Source: Hydrangea macrophylla (lineage: Eukaryota > Streptophyta > Magnoliopsida > Cornales > Hydrangeaceae). From it: a stretch of DNA of 64,000 bases. The number at the start of each line of letters is the position of its first letter. Position 1 is the stretch's first letter. The notes beneath the pieces were generated by a model, which saw only the letters and a program-made list of their open reading frames with translations, did not search any database and was not told the origin of the DNA. The stretch spans positions 51,773,033 through 51,837,032 of the forward strand of contig CM066987.1 of the NCBI GenBank assembly GCA_033977485.1, read 5' to 3'. Positions 36,074 to 47,764 of the stretch are shown here, in pieces. A program made the translations under genes and the position numbers.

Positions 36074-36603
36074 TGTTGTGCCCAAGCCCACGGAAGCAAT
36101 CAAATAGAGAATAATCACACAAAATAGAGAAAATAAAAGAAAGATAGCACGCACAAGATTTCCAATGTGGTTCACCCAATATGGGTTAATCCACCACCCA
36201 ACAAACAACAACTTTATTAATCTTTGAAGATTACAAACCCTAACCCTCAATCAATACCTTACCATACACAAGGTTTATACTCTTTTATGAGTTTTCTCTC
36301 TCTTGAATTCTCTCTCTAATTCAAGTTTTCGCCTCACCATTCAATACATCATATCATACTGTGTATATATAATCTACACATTCCTAATCCTAGTAGAAGA
36401 ATATTTACCCACATGGAAATATTTCTTCACCAAGAAAATCTATCCCTATAAGTAATTCTATATAATTAGAAAACTAATTCGTTCATGGAAACTTATCCAA
36501 AAGTGCAATCCTAATCAAATTTGAAAACCTATTTCCCGTTCCTGCTCAGACGATTCACCCAGCGGGCATTTCAGCATTGAGAAATTTTGCCCAATTTTCA
36601 ACA
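36074..36603 (-). repeat. copia 5' LTR
   Basis: 530 bp, TGTTG...CAACA, adjacent to the primer-binding site. Confidence 0.9.
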
Positions 36604-37338
36604 CTGTCATCATCAAAATAAACATAAATAATGCCTAAAAGAAATTTAAGGCTAACAGAACCAAATTCAGGATTCAAATTTAGGAACTATAGTACAGAGC
36701 GTGATGTTCTCAAAGATGTCTTCTGACAATAGTACAAAATCTGTGGTTTATGAAAATATATTTTCTGGTAAAGTGATCAATGCTTTATCAAAGTATGAGC
36801 TTCTGCTTAAAGAGGAAGATAGATAAGAAGGCAAGCATATCATACAGACATTTAAATCAAGAATCAAGATCTATCGACGCTCAATGTGGTACACAAATTT
36901 ATATGCAAAAAGAAAAGGATAGTACATAAACTCAAAACCATGTCCTCAAATACTTTGAAAAGCATATATAATCATAATGTCAAAGTAGTTAAGACACTCT
37001 AGTGGAAGAGTTAAAAGTTGCCATCTCCAAATTACATATAAATTAACCTTACCAAATGATGACGATGTGAAGGTTTGAAGTTGCTACTGAATTTTCCTTC
37101 CTCAGTTTTTCTCTTGAAAGGATTAGTGAGCAACATATCAATGAAATACCTGCACAGACTATCTGATACAAGGAAGTGAAAATTGCTGAATCAAGTTAGT
37201 CAACGATTTAAGGGAAAAGTATAAATTAAAACATAGAAAGTAAACTTGAGTAGAAGACTCGTAGCAAAGCATAAATTTTGTGTTTCTATGTGTGTATGTG
37301 TATATGTGTATGTGTGTGTATGTGTGTGTGTGTGTGTA

Positions 37339-37381
<43 letters not shown>

Positions 37382-37406
37382 TATATATATGTTCGCTCTT
37401 GGGATA
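36604..37406. other. flank between copia element and LTR C, with compound microsatellite
   Basis: Continues the sequence interrupted by the copia element at 30946. No gene seen. At 37282-37390 lies a TGTA/TG run followed by GA repeats and AT repeats. Confidence 0.7.
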
Positions 37407-38865
37407 TGTATGATTCAAGTGCAAATCAATCATAACAAGTAATACTCGGGTAGGTACGATGTCGATTTCCACGGGGACTAGACTAGAAGATTATAGTTTC
37501 AAGACTCAAATACGCTACTTTAGTAACCAAAAAGAAAGAAAAGATGGTTAATTGGATGTTCTCTAATACTAAGATTATAACTAGCATACAAGCAGCATTA
37601 AGGTAAAAGTGATAACTAATTATGTTAACTGGTGAGAAACGGCTAAGATTAACTACTACAAGTGAGAAAGATTAACAAGCTTGATTTAATAAAGGGAGAA
37701 AAAGCTAGGGGTCATGTTACCAACCTTGGATCACACAAGGATAAGTCTTAGCTAGGGATTTAGAGGGGGCTTCTCAAGTAAACAAAGTTCTTCGGAGGCT
37801 AACAATCAAACATGTGGGTTGTCAACCCCACTATGAAAGATGAAAGCTTGAAGGGACTAAGGTTAAATGTTGGATTGATAATATAGATTCAATAACCCCC
37901 TACTGTATGACAATGGAGGTAAAGAAACAAGCATATTACAAAACCAACACTCTTCAATCATTTAGGAAGATCCAAACCCTTTAGACTTTCAACAAACACA
38001 AGCATCCATAGGTGGGTTCATGACCCCTAACCTAAACTAGCTACACATGGATTTTACTATATCAACAACAAAATAAATAACAAATAAGTAGAAATACATC
38101 ACCATTAATGAAAGTAACTACTTCAAGAGAGAGAGAATCCAACAAAGACTTCAATAAGTGTTCTAATAAATGCTCCAACAAGTAACTAAGCTTGAAAGTA
38201 CAAGAATCTCTCACAAATCTTACTTACAAGCCCTAAATCTAAACTATTTTATGAACAAACAAACAAGAAACCTAGAGAAATACAAGAGAGTTTAGGAGAG
38301 AACATCTAAGCTGCTTTAAATTAGGTCAATCCTGATAAATTCGAGTTATAAGGGAGTATTTATATAAAGCCTTCAGAGTGGCAAACTTGTAATAGAAAGG
38401 ATGTAGAAACAGGGTATCTTAACCGGTCGAACGGGCCCATTCGACCGGTCGAATGCCCCTCTGCATTGGATCATCACAGCTTCACATGTAGTTTGCACAC
38501 TAATTGCTAAAATCGCCATAACTTCTTGCTCCAACCTCCACTTGAGGTGAAATTTGCGGCCACGCGAAGAAGACTCGCAGTACTAGCTTTATCTAGTTAA
38601 GAACAACCTCCAAACATGTGGTCTTGGAGTCCAAAAGTGAGCAAGAAGTTAACGCAATGGAAGTGACCTTCAATCGAAACTTTGCATCCCAACTCGGGTT
38701 GCCAAAATGACCTATAAAACACTAAAACAACCCGTGTAAAAGATGTAAACAATAGAAATGAGGGTTATGCACAAAAATTGCGTAAATAATGTACTTATAA
38801 GCTCCGAGAGTAGTATTTTGCACAGTTATAAATCTATATTTATGCAAAATATGTGATAAATCACA
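37407..38865 (-). repeat. LTR C, Tat/Athila-type Ty3/gypsy 3' LTR
   Basis: About 1.46 kb. On the minus strand it starts TGTGATTTATCACA after a purine stretch (AGTAGGGG, 38868-38875) and ends GAATCATACA. It carries the conserved GTCGATTTCCACGGGGACT block near 37458 and the palindrome TTCGACCGGTCGAA (38440-38453) with a half copy at 38422-38431. Confidence 0.75.
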
Positions 38866-40960
38866 AACCCCTACTAGTATATTGCTAGTCTCTAGCAATT
38901 AAGCTGAGAAGAGATAGCTCTAAGGACATTATTCAAACACTTTATTTAAAAATAGTAAAAACTGCTTTCGTGGGGAGCACAGTTGCATGGAGCCATTGCA
39001 ACAAGCCGTCAAACCTCTAGGTTTCCCCTAGAGGCAGAGTTTTATCTTCGGAGGGTTCTCAGAATGATACCCATAAACATAAGCTTCCTCAAGCTAGTTG
39101 TCGACAATTCAAAGTGCATAAAACTCAACATAGTCAAGAGATTTTCAATGGACCTTAGCAAAGTGACACATAAGTTTCCAAAAGTTCACAAACTATCAAG
39201 ATTATTATAAAACTTCATTCATTCCCTCTCTCGGACGTGCGTGGTAAGGGTTTCATGGCCACAAGTATCAGTACGGTGCAATGCATTTATAATCCAAATT
39301 TCAATCAAAATTGCGCTTCGACACAGAAATGAATCTCACGAATCAGGTAATGCGCTCAAGACATGCGGGTAAAGAGAAATAGAAAATGGGATGCAAAGCC
39401 GCGCACATGTCAAGTGTGAAAAACGTTAATCTTTGTAAAAAAAAAATGGGTAGAACAAATCTCATGAAAGATACCATGCATTGGAGGTGGTGAAATAAAA
39501 CTCTAACTGCTTGTCAAGCTCATCTCAAACTCCGAATCACAATATCCAAGGATCAATTAGGATTAGGTAAGGTCAAAAAGTGGGTAAAGGGTGATGAGAT
39601 GTCAGAAATGGGGGCAGGAAGTGTTTGGGAACAATCTCGGACTTAAGGGGTTGCACAAGGACTGACAACACTGGGGATTAGTCGAAAACGATTAATTTCA
39701 ATGAGGTACAACGGAGAAGTACTTTTCTCATGAAGCTCTTTTTTTTTTGTTCTTCTTTTCTTTCTTGAGCTTTTCTTTTCTTTTCTTCTTTTAGTACTCT
39801 CCCAAACATTCACGACTCAATCCCTTTGGATTTATTAAAAACACAACCTTACAACTTTCCAAGAACATACTTTAAGCACGAGAAATGGGAAAAGTATGAA
39901 GTGATGGGATAGTGTGAAGGTGGTGTGTGCAGAAGAGGCAAGAGAAAAATGGTGAGAGATATGACCTAAAATCAATTCCTTGGTGTATTACGATTCCTTG
40001 TTCTCCACTATGATGTCAAGCAAGTAAAAGTTTTGAAATTCACATGACAGTCCCTAATGCATGATCACAACAAGATGATGAGATTATCTACGATTTTAAT
40101 ATGCTTTTCAACAAGAGAGAAGTAGTGTATGCAATGCTCAAGAATGGAGGATGGCTCAAAATCTCACAAGGTTCAAGTCTCCATAAGTGTTTCAAATGAT
40201 ATACGGATTATAATTGCATTAAACATCGTCCTATCACAAGTAGCTAAGCAACGTGCACCAAAAGTCCAAGATTTGAAATTTATGAAGTTCACAATAATCG
40301 GGATAGTTCTAGGACTCATGGGATTCAATGCGTGTCACATGCTAATATCACAAGAAAAACTCAAGACAAGAGTCATTGCTTGGCACTTTGAATGAACAAC
40401 TGTGCAACAATCATTGGAAGCGTGGACCAAGGGTCCAAGAAAAGAGAAAAAAGAATAAGAGATAATTTTTTTTACAAAGAACTTGCTTATAGCTTCACTT
40501 GGCAAGAAAATGATGAAGTTTAATCTAAGTACTAGAGACTATCACACCCCCTACTAGATCCATGCATTGTCCGCAATGTATGAGTATCGAAACAACACAA
40601 AAACCAAGAGAGATGAGAGTATATCACCAATTTGGGCGATCCCAAAAAAGCTCAATAAAGAAAATCCTACACATGTAACCACTACCAAGCACATTAAAGA
40701 AGAAAAAGTGCAATAAGGAAAGAATAAACAAGAAAAAACATGAACTTCCATTAAATATAAACATCAAAAGGTAACAGAACTACATAAAAAGCCTGAACGG
40801 CACCGAAACAGAAAAAGAACAATAAGCAAATAGCTAAGCTAAAGCGGCCAACAAGGCTATAAGCATCAAAAGCAAGAACTACCGACAACCAATCAAGAAT
40901 CTAGCAACTACAGAGGCATAGCCAAGTGAGCTCGCTACTAGTCTAATAAGCGCCAAAAGG
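38866..40960 (-). mobile_element. 3' untranslated region of gypsy element C
   Basis: Non-coding, homologous with 23248-25600 of element A but without its MITE. It lies between the accessory ORF (41070-42180) and LTR C in sense orientation. Confidence 0.65.
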
Positions 40961-41069
40961 TCGGTAACCAAAACGGGCCTCAAGATGGTGGTGCGGAGGG
41001 CCCAGCACCACCCGAGGGTGCAATGGCATCTAGAAGGGCCCTAAATTGAAGCTCTTCTCTCTCTACTTG

Positions 41070-42180
41070 CTAAGCCGTAGCCATCTCCATACTCGCTTGA
41101 AGCGAGTTAAATCGGGCTGTCAGGCCTCGAATGTCAGCCCTGACCTCTCCAAGCTGCCCCTGAGTCTCCAATAAATTGCGTTCCAGACGAGCGGACTCAG
41201 GTCCCTCCTCAGTAGCGGGAATAGTCTCCTCAACCTCAATGTCCTCCTCCTGAATTGGAGGGTCGTCACCCTCAGCCCCCTGCGGTGCGACCCATTGCCG
41301 TTTTCTGGCCTGAGCCTGAAAGGCACTCTTGGACTTAACCAGAGACGCGGCAGTGAGTGGGTCCTTGACTGAGATGAGGTGGTCCTCCGACTTAGGCTTC
41401 ACCCCCTAGGAGAGGCAAAGTCGAGTGACAAGGGAGTTGTATGGGAGGCTCCCAGAGACTGTGGTCTTGGCCGCGGCATTATACATAACCTCCAGAATGA
41501 GCCTCGGCAAGGATAATGGGTCTGCGGTACCAAGAGCTGCTAGGTGGGCTGCATAGTAGTGTCCGAGGGTGGCCTTGTGCATGGTGAACAACAAGGTTTG
41601 TCGAAAAATGATGTGAAGATCAACATAAGCCTTAGTCAAGGCGCTGGCGGGCAACTGGGCCGGACCAATCAAAGTCACTGTCTATGAGAGACCGGTAAAC
41701 AATGGGAGGTGGCGGCAAGGATGCTACCGTAGGGTAGGGGGCAACTGCATCGCACTTCCCAGGGACGCCCATGAATCAGGTGAGTGTGTGGAGGGTGATA
41801 GTGAACCGCTTACCCCGTACAAAAGATGACAAGGCATGTGCGGAGTCCGGATCGGGAATGAGGCTAGAGTAGAACTCCTGCACCATTTCCTCGTTGACGT
41901 GATGCTCAATGGCCACGTATTCGCCCCACCTGCGGTCCTCGTAGGCCTCCCGCACGGAATTTGAAAATGAAATGAGGTCAAGGGACCACTCCTTGAGGAC
42001 GATACGAGTAGCAAAGTAGGCGTCGCGCTAATATTTGGATTCCTTGGATCCAAAACCTTGGAAGATGCGGGGCATGGGGTCCAATGGGAGAGGAACGCCG
42101 ACGCCTTAGGTTTTGTCATCAAATCCCTAAAAAGAAAGGAGTAAAAGAAGAAATGAGCCATGATATTACAATAATGCACA
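41070..42180 (-). pseudogene. accessory ORF of Tat/Athila-type element C
   Basis: Three minus-strand pieces in different frames together read as the plant transposon-associated protein family often annotated PF20167: AYFATRIVLKEWSLDLISF, RRWGEYVAIEHHVNEEMVQEF and FVRGKRFTITLHTLT (about 41790-42010), then LPASALTKAYVDLHIIF and YNSLVTRLCLS (41406-41678). An in-frame stop is followed by a charged C-terminal segment (41070-41402) with a probable coiled coil (LERNLLETQGQLGEVRADIRGL). The function of these proteins is unknown. The position downstream of integrase fits Tat-lineage extra ORFs. At least two frame changes or stops make it a pseudogene. Confidence 0.7.
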
Positions 42181-43505
42181 ATGTTCTATGGCTTATGAGG
42201 AAGTGGAAAGAATAAATTCGGGGGTGCCCTAATTGGGTGGTCGCATGTTCGGTTAGGTCGGTAAGAAATTGTTGACGAGCACGTAACACCTACAATAAAT
42301 GTGATGCACAATATCCAACCCATGATTGTGATTGAAGAGATTTAAAAAGCTTAGGGTTGAATGTGGAAAACCTAACTTTTAAAATCAAATTGTTGAAGTG
42401 ACAATATATCACGTACCCCATTCCTTGAAGGCCAATCACAAGCCTAATCCCCAAATAGAAAAATGTGAAATTAAACGGTGGGGGGGATAGGGTTGAATGA
42501 AGGTCCTTTGTAAGGGTTAAGGAAATCCAAAGTTTTGAGATCAAAATACCCATTTAAAAATCACATTGGCCCTATACCCAAGTTTGTAAATTATGCCAAA
42601 AATTGAAAGCACAAAATCCCAATTCAAACTTAGAATTCTACAATGAATTGGAGTGCTTAACTTAAGTTGGCCGGAGAGTAGACCAAGAGAGAAGAAGACA
42701 AGTGGCAATGAGGCTTGAAATCCAAGCCCTAGCTCCAATGGCCCTGAGAGAGAGAGAGAGATCTTAGGTGAGATAGGGGGTGGGGTTTTAGGTCTAGGGT
42801 TTGGGGGATAAAGATTATGGATGGTGGTTAGTGGTGGTGATTGTTGGTGGTGATGATGGTGCTTGGGGGTGGTTGGTGGTGGAGATTGAGAGAGAGAGAG
42901 AGAGAGAGAGAGGGATAGAGAGATCGCCGGAGAGGGGGAGAGAAAGGGAAAAATGAAAAACAAAAAAGGGAAAGAAGAATTTAAACAGCCGGCGCCTCGT
43001 TCAACAGGTCGAACGGGGTAAGTCGACAGGTCGAATGCCCCTCTGCTAGAAGGTTAAAAACTGGCGACCCTCTAGACCGGTCGAATGGGGAACTTCGACC
43101 AGTCCAATGCCCCACTGTCCAAATTTTAAAAGAGACTATCTAAGTGGACCGGTTAAATTCCCCACTGCCCAAAATTTTATTAAAGAACAAATATGGGGCA
43201 ACCAACACACACCCTTTTTTTTTAACAAGGGAAGGAAGAAAGTTCAAGAAAGAAAAGGGTTAAAAGAAAAAAGAATAAAAACAAACCCCTCGCCAATGAT
43301 GCTTATAAGAACAACCAACACCCAAGGGGTCCGAGTCCCGCAAACGCAAACGCAACGAAGGGTTGCGAGAGATGGGTGCAAGAGCACACCAAGAGCGAGG
43401 ATATGATCGATGGCTCTGCAAAAAGAAAAGACTTGCCGAGGCACGCTCGGCACAAAAAAGGGAGGTGTCACTCACGCCTATTTGACCCTGTAAACGAGAT
43501 CTTCC
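42181..43505 (-). mobile_element. spacer between accessory ORF and integrase, element C
   Basis: No convincing coding frame. Includes a GA microsatellite (about 42888-42913) and, at 42998-43115, imperfect copies of the GACCGGTCGAA palindrome found in LTR C. GGTCGAATGCCCCTCTGC at 43029-43046 is identical to 38447-38464 in the LTR. Confidence 0.6.
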
Positions 43506-43509
43506 AACA

Positions 43510-44540
43510 GAATCGACTCCAACGTTGAGTCAAAACCTTCCAAGAACGGCTTGAGTCATTGGTCGTTCACTTTGAACACATTACCCTCCCTTGGGTCAAT
43601 AATCTCGATATCACCGTGAGGGTAGACCTTTTTGACGATAAAAGGGTCGGTCTACCTTGATTTTTACTTTCCCGGAAATAAGTGTAGACGAGAATCATAC
43701 AAAAGCACCTTTTGTTTGAGTTCAAAGTGCTTGCGCACTATGCGTTTGTCATGAAACACTTTGGTACGTGCTATGTAGATCTTTGAACTTTCATACACAT
43801 CATTCCGAATTTCTTTAAGCCCTAAGATTTGAAGCTTTCTTTTAACACCACCCTTATCCGTGTCAAAATTGAGCTTTTTTATAGCCCAAAACGCTCGGTG
43901 TTCAAGTTCAACTGGCAAGTGACACGCCTTTCTATAACTAAACGGTAGGGAGACATTCTGAGATTGGTCTTATAGGCCGTCTGATAAGCCCAAAGAGCGT
44001 CAGTTAGCCTCAAAGACCAATCTTTTCTAGACGTGTTCACCGTCTTTTCTAAAATTCCTTTAATCTCCCTATTGGCCAATTCTGCTTGGCCGTTAGTTTG
44101 CGGATGGTAAGTGGTCGAGGTCTTATGTGTTATGCCATACTTTTCCATGAGAAGTTTGAAAGGATGATTGCAAAAATGTACTCCTTGGTCGCTTATGATG
44201 GCCTTTAGAATTCCAAATCGAGAAAAGATGTTCTCTTTAAGGAATTTCAACACGGTTTTGTGGTCATTGTGCTTGCTCGTAATTGCCTCAACCCACTTAG
44301 AAACATAATCAACCGCGACAAGGATGTACTCATACCCAAATGAGATAGGAAATGGGCCTATGAAGTCGATTCCCCAACAATCGAAGACTTCGATTACAAG
44401 TATTGGGTTCAACGGCATCATGTTTTTCCTCGTGACACTACCAAGCAATTGGCATCTATGACATGCTTTGCAATAGTTGTGCTCATCTTTGAAGAGAGTG
44501 GGCTAATACAATCCACTTTGGAGGATTTTGGCCTAAGTCT
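43510..44540 (-). pseudogene. Ty3/gypsy integrase, element C
   Basis: The main frame 44448-43879 holds the integrase core with the D, D-35-E triad: Asp28 (WGIDFIGPF), Asp87 (ISDQGVHF) and Glu123 (NGQAELANR). Just upstream the zinc-binding half (HNYC..C.RCQLLG) reads only in another frame. Downstream, 43918-43664 continues with the C-terminal part (VFHDKRI), and a PFIVKKVYPHGDIEIIDP segment (43540-43640) matches the GPY/F module. Integrase inserts retroelement cDNA. Several frameshifts inactivate this one. Confidence 0.85.
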
Positions 44541-45068
44541 TTTTAGATGAGAGAGTACACTTTTGATTTCATCGTTGGGAACACAACGGCAGATGATTTG
44601 ATCGGCACAATATTTGAACATGTAAGGGTCATCAAAGAAGAATGACCGTGCCTCAACCTCAAATTTACACCTATCTTGGGGGGTCCAATGAGAAGGAACA
44701 GCCCCCGTAGCTAAGAAATTTGCCAAGTCAGCGTACCATGGCAATGCGAAGATAGAGAATAAGTGTTCATCGGGGAACATGTCCCTTATCGGAGTCAGGT
44801 CCGCAACCTCAAAACTCACCATTAAACGAGATAGTTGATCGGCAACCACATTCTCGACACCCTTTTTGTCCTTGATAGATAAATCGAATTCTTGGAGAAA
44901 GAGGATCCAACGAACCAAATGGGCCATAGCATCCTTCTTATTGAGAAGGTACTTTAGGGCTGCATGATCGGTAAAGCACACGATTTGGGATCCAACCAAG
45001 TATTGAATAAACTTATCAAGGGCGAAGACTATGGCAAGTAGTTCCTTCTCGGTGATAGAATAGTTCAT
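44418..45068 (-). pseudogene. Ty3/gypsy RNase H, element C
   Basis: 216 codons beginning MNYSITEKELLAIVFAL and including SQIVCFTDHAALKYLL and VADQLSRL, the RNase H part of gypsy Pol that removes RNA from the RNA:DNA hybrid. It follows RT after what looks like a one-base deletion: the RT frame ends YYARRLSIVPK, while the expected continuation is in this frame. Confidence 0.85.
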
Positions 45069-45955
45069 TTGGGCACTATCGAGAGCCTACGTGCGTAGTA
45101 AATGACATGTAGTTGCTTATCCTTCCGTTGGCCCAACACCGCTCCCACGGCATAATCGCTAGCGTCATTCATGAGCTCGAATGGGAAGGACCAATTGGGG
45201 GATTGCATTATAGGGGCGGTCGTAAGCAACGTTTTTAACTTGTCAAATGCTTCTTGACACGCCTCGGTCCATTCAAATGGAACATCTTTCCCAAGCAAAT
45301 TACACATAGGGCGTGAAATTGCACTAAAATCTTTGATGAACCTCCTATAGAAACCGACATGGCCAAGGAAAGATCTCACATCTTTCAAGCATATGGGAGG
45401 GTGTAAGTCGGCAATGAGCTCGACTTTGGCCTTGTCAACTTGAATTCCTTCACTTGAGACAATGTGGCCAAGAACGATCCCCTTTGTCACCATGAAGTGA
45501 CATTTCTCCCAATTGAGGACGAGATTTTTCTCCTCGCACCTCTCTAGGACTTTCTTTAAATTGCCTAGACAGTCATCAAAACAATTATCATATACGCTAA
45601 AGTCGTCCATGAAAACTTCTAAGCATATTTCCACCATGTCACTGAAAATACTAAGCATACACCATTGAAAAGTCGTCGGTGCATTACATAGTCCAAAAAA
45701 CATTTTTCTATAGGCAAAAGTGCTATAGGGGCACGTGAACGTGGTTTTCTCTTGATCTTCGGGTGCAATTTCTATTTGGTTATATCCGGAATAACCATCC
45801 AAGAAATAATAGAATTTGTGCCCGGCCACCTTCTCTAAGATTTGATCGAGGAAAGGTAGAGGGAAATGGTCTTTTTGGGTGACGGCATTTAATTTTCGGT
45901 AGTCAATGCAAACCCTCTAACCGGTTGGGACACAAGTTGGAACGAGTTCGCCTTT
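45065..45955 (-). pseudogene. Ty3/gypsy reverse transcriptase, element C
   Basis: The open part is 254 codons (45829-45065) with FLDGYSGYNQI, the catalytic FMDD at residues 73-76, and LGHIVSSEGIQVD, FLGHVGFYRRFI and the connection domain. Upstream of the first Met, the same protein (RVCIDYRKLNAVT, DHFPLPFLDQIL) is readable to about 45950 with one stop, where it joins copia sequence. RT copies element RNA into DNA. The gag and protease belonging to this copy are missing. Confidence 0.88.
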
Positions 45956-46490
45956 CGGATGTAGGGACACACGATTTGCTACCAAGCATTCCCGTCTCTC
46001 TCATCAAATCCAGGACATATTTCCATTGGGAAATAAATATCCCATGTTTGGACCGAACAAGCTCAATCCCAAGGAAGTATTTCAGAGATCCCAAATCCTT
46101 TATTTCAAATTCAGTGGCCAACTGCTTCTTCAATTTTTCCATTTCCTCCAAGTCATCTCCTGTAAGCACAATATCATCAACATACACAATAAGGTCAGTG
46201 TTCTTACCCTGTGAAGAGTGTTTAATAAATAAAGTGTGATCAGCATGACTCTGTCTGAAACCAAACCGGAGCATAGCCTGTGTAAATCTCTCAAACCAAG
46301 CCCTTGGGGACTGTTTCAGGCCATATAACGATTTCCTCAGCCTACACACCTTCCCCTTTGTCTTGGAGTCCTCAAAACCAGGAGGAACATCCATGTAAAC
46401 TTCCTCTTCCAAATCACCATGCAAAAAAGTGTTCTTCACATCAAACTGGTGAGTGGCCAATCTAAATTTGCTGCCAGGGAAAGAAGGATT
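45950..46490 (-). pseudogene. Ty1/copia reverse transcriptase fragment
   Basis: Copia-type RT: QFDVKNTFLHGDLEEEVYM, LRKSLYGLKQSPRAWF, the catalytic YVDD (residues 93-96) and GSLKYFLGIEL. It is open for about 170 codons, then runs into out-of-frame gypsy RT sequence at about 45950. It has no LTR, integrase or RNase H. The upstream end at about 46490 abuts the duplicated promoter fragment of the DOG1-domain gene. Confidence 0.85.
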
Positions 46491-46504
46491 CTGAGAAATT
46501 AACT

Positions 46505-46606
46505 TTATTTTTTGTGCCTATTTGTCAAAATCTCCTACATTAACTTTTTTTTTTTTTTTTCACAATGCATATCCCAGTAGAGAGAAAGTGCAAGAAACCA
46601 TCGAGG

Positions 46607-46647
<41 letters not shown>

Positions 46648-46665
46648 AGGCGACGTTATGCAAAT
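46505..46665 (+). pseudogene. duplicate of promoter/5' UTR/start codon of the DOG1-domain gene
   Basis: TCAAAATCTCCTAC, CACAATGCATATCCCAGTAG, AGAAAGTGCAAGA, a GA run and ATGAAGGCG match, with small changes, 47228-47372 upstream of and including the gene's start. The copy opens ATG AAG GCG ACG TTA TGC AAA then TGA, so it encodes nothing useful. It ends inside what would be exon 1. Confidence 0.75.
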
Positions 46666-47256
46666 GACAAGTACTGGGAAAAGGTTATGCAAAGTCATCA
46701 CTTATTTATTTTACTTAAAATTATAGGCCACATGTACGTGTATTACTGTGACATCACATGAGAGAAATTATTTCGTGTAACTGTCCCATTGTGAGTATTT
46801 CATTCTAATTTGAGTATTTCGTGTGTTTCACATAGGTTTCACAGTAATGACGAGATTACAGTGGACGTCAAATGATGTGACGGTCACATAGAATAATTTA
46901 TGTACATGACCATAATGATGTGGCGTGACATTGATGAATAATTTCTTCTAATTTAGGATACACGCATAAACCATACCATTGCTCATTTATTTAAACTAGA
47001 TTCACAATAATAATGCTATTCTTTTTAAATGCATTAACAGCCATACGACAAGTATATGCCATTACATGTGGTAGAATGGTAAAAGCATTTTAAAATCAAA
47101 TTTGGGGTTTGGAAAGCCTAAGCATTACTAGATTCAGAATCACCACTCTGCTATAACCCATAGTCTAGGCCCATTATTAAAAACCTAATTGGACCGAAAG
47201 GGAAACCCAATAGTTTTGGGCCCATTTTTCAAAATCTCCTACTTTATCTCTACCTT

Positions 47257-47276
47257 TCTTATATAATATAATAATA
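47257..47276 (+). promoter_or_regulatory. probable TATA region of the DOG1-domain gene
   Basis: CTTATATAATATAATAATAA lies about 85-98 bases before the ATG; a TGGGCCCA-like element sits at 47217-47224. A GA microsatellite follows in the likely 5' UTR. Confidence 0.5.
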
Positions 47277-47354
47277 AATTCTCAAGTCACAATTCATGTC
47301 CCAGTAGAGAGAGAAAGTGCAAGAGAACCATCAAAGGGAGAGAGAGAGAGAGAG

Positions 47355-47722
47355 ATGAAGAAGGCGTTATCTCAACCCCTTCTGTAAGTTGTATTCCTTT
47401 CCCACTTCGCCTTCACTTTCTTCTGAAATTATATTAACTGAAAAGTGTATGTATAAGCACCCGGCCAGTTTTCTAAAGTGTTCTTTCGGCGTCTGATTGA
47501 TCTAAAGTGTTTCTTTAATTTTTCCTTCGTTTTCTTGGCATCCAAACGGAATTATTTGCAGGAAGTACTTGGAGGAAAGTGATTGTGAAGAAGGGGGAGA
47601 AAAGATTGAAAACGAAAGAAAAATGAAAAGAGGAGATGATGAGATTGACGACATTGCCGAGCAATTCTCTCACTTGGCCCTCCTCCATAAACGACAGCCC
47701 AAAAAACGAGGTAAAATAAAAA

Positions 47723-47764
<42 letters not shown>

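Larger units (their letters stand above)
30947..36603 (-). mobile_element. deleted Ty1/copia element interrupted by solo LTR D
   Basis: Two LTRs beginning TGTTG and ending CAACA (30947-31506 and 36074-36603) are flanked by TTGTC and CTGTC (4 of 5 bases match). An initiator-tRNA-Met primer site sits inside the right LTR, so sense is minus. Removing the nested LTR (31795-34736 including one target copy) leaves only about 1.6 kb of interior: gag, protease and the start of the integrase region. Most of integrase, RT and RNase H is gone. The element is defective. Confidence 0.9.

Noticed and set aside
43107..43406. Plus-strand frame of 99 codons near the element C spacer
   Set aside because: No recognisable domain, and it lies opposite retroelement sequence with palindromic repeats.
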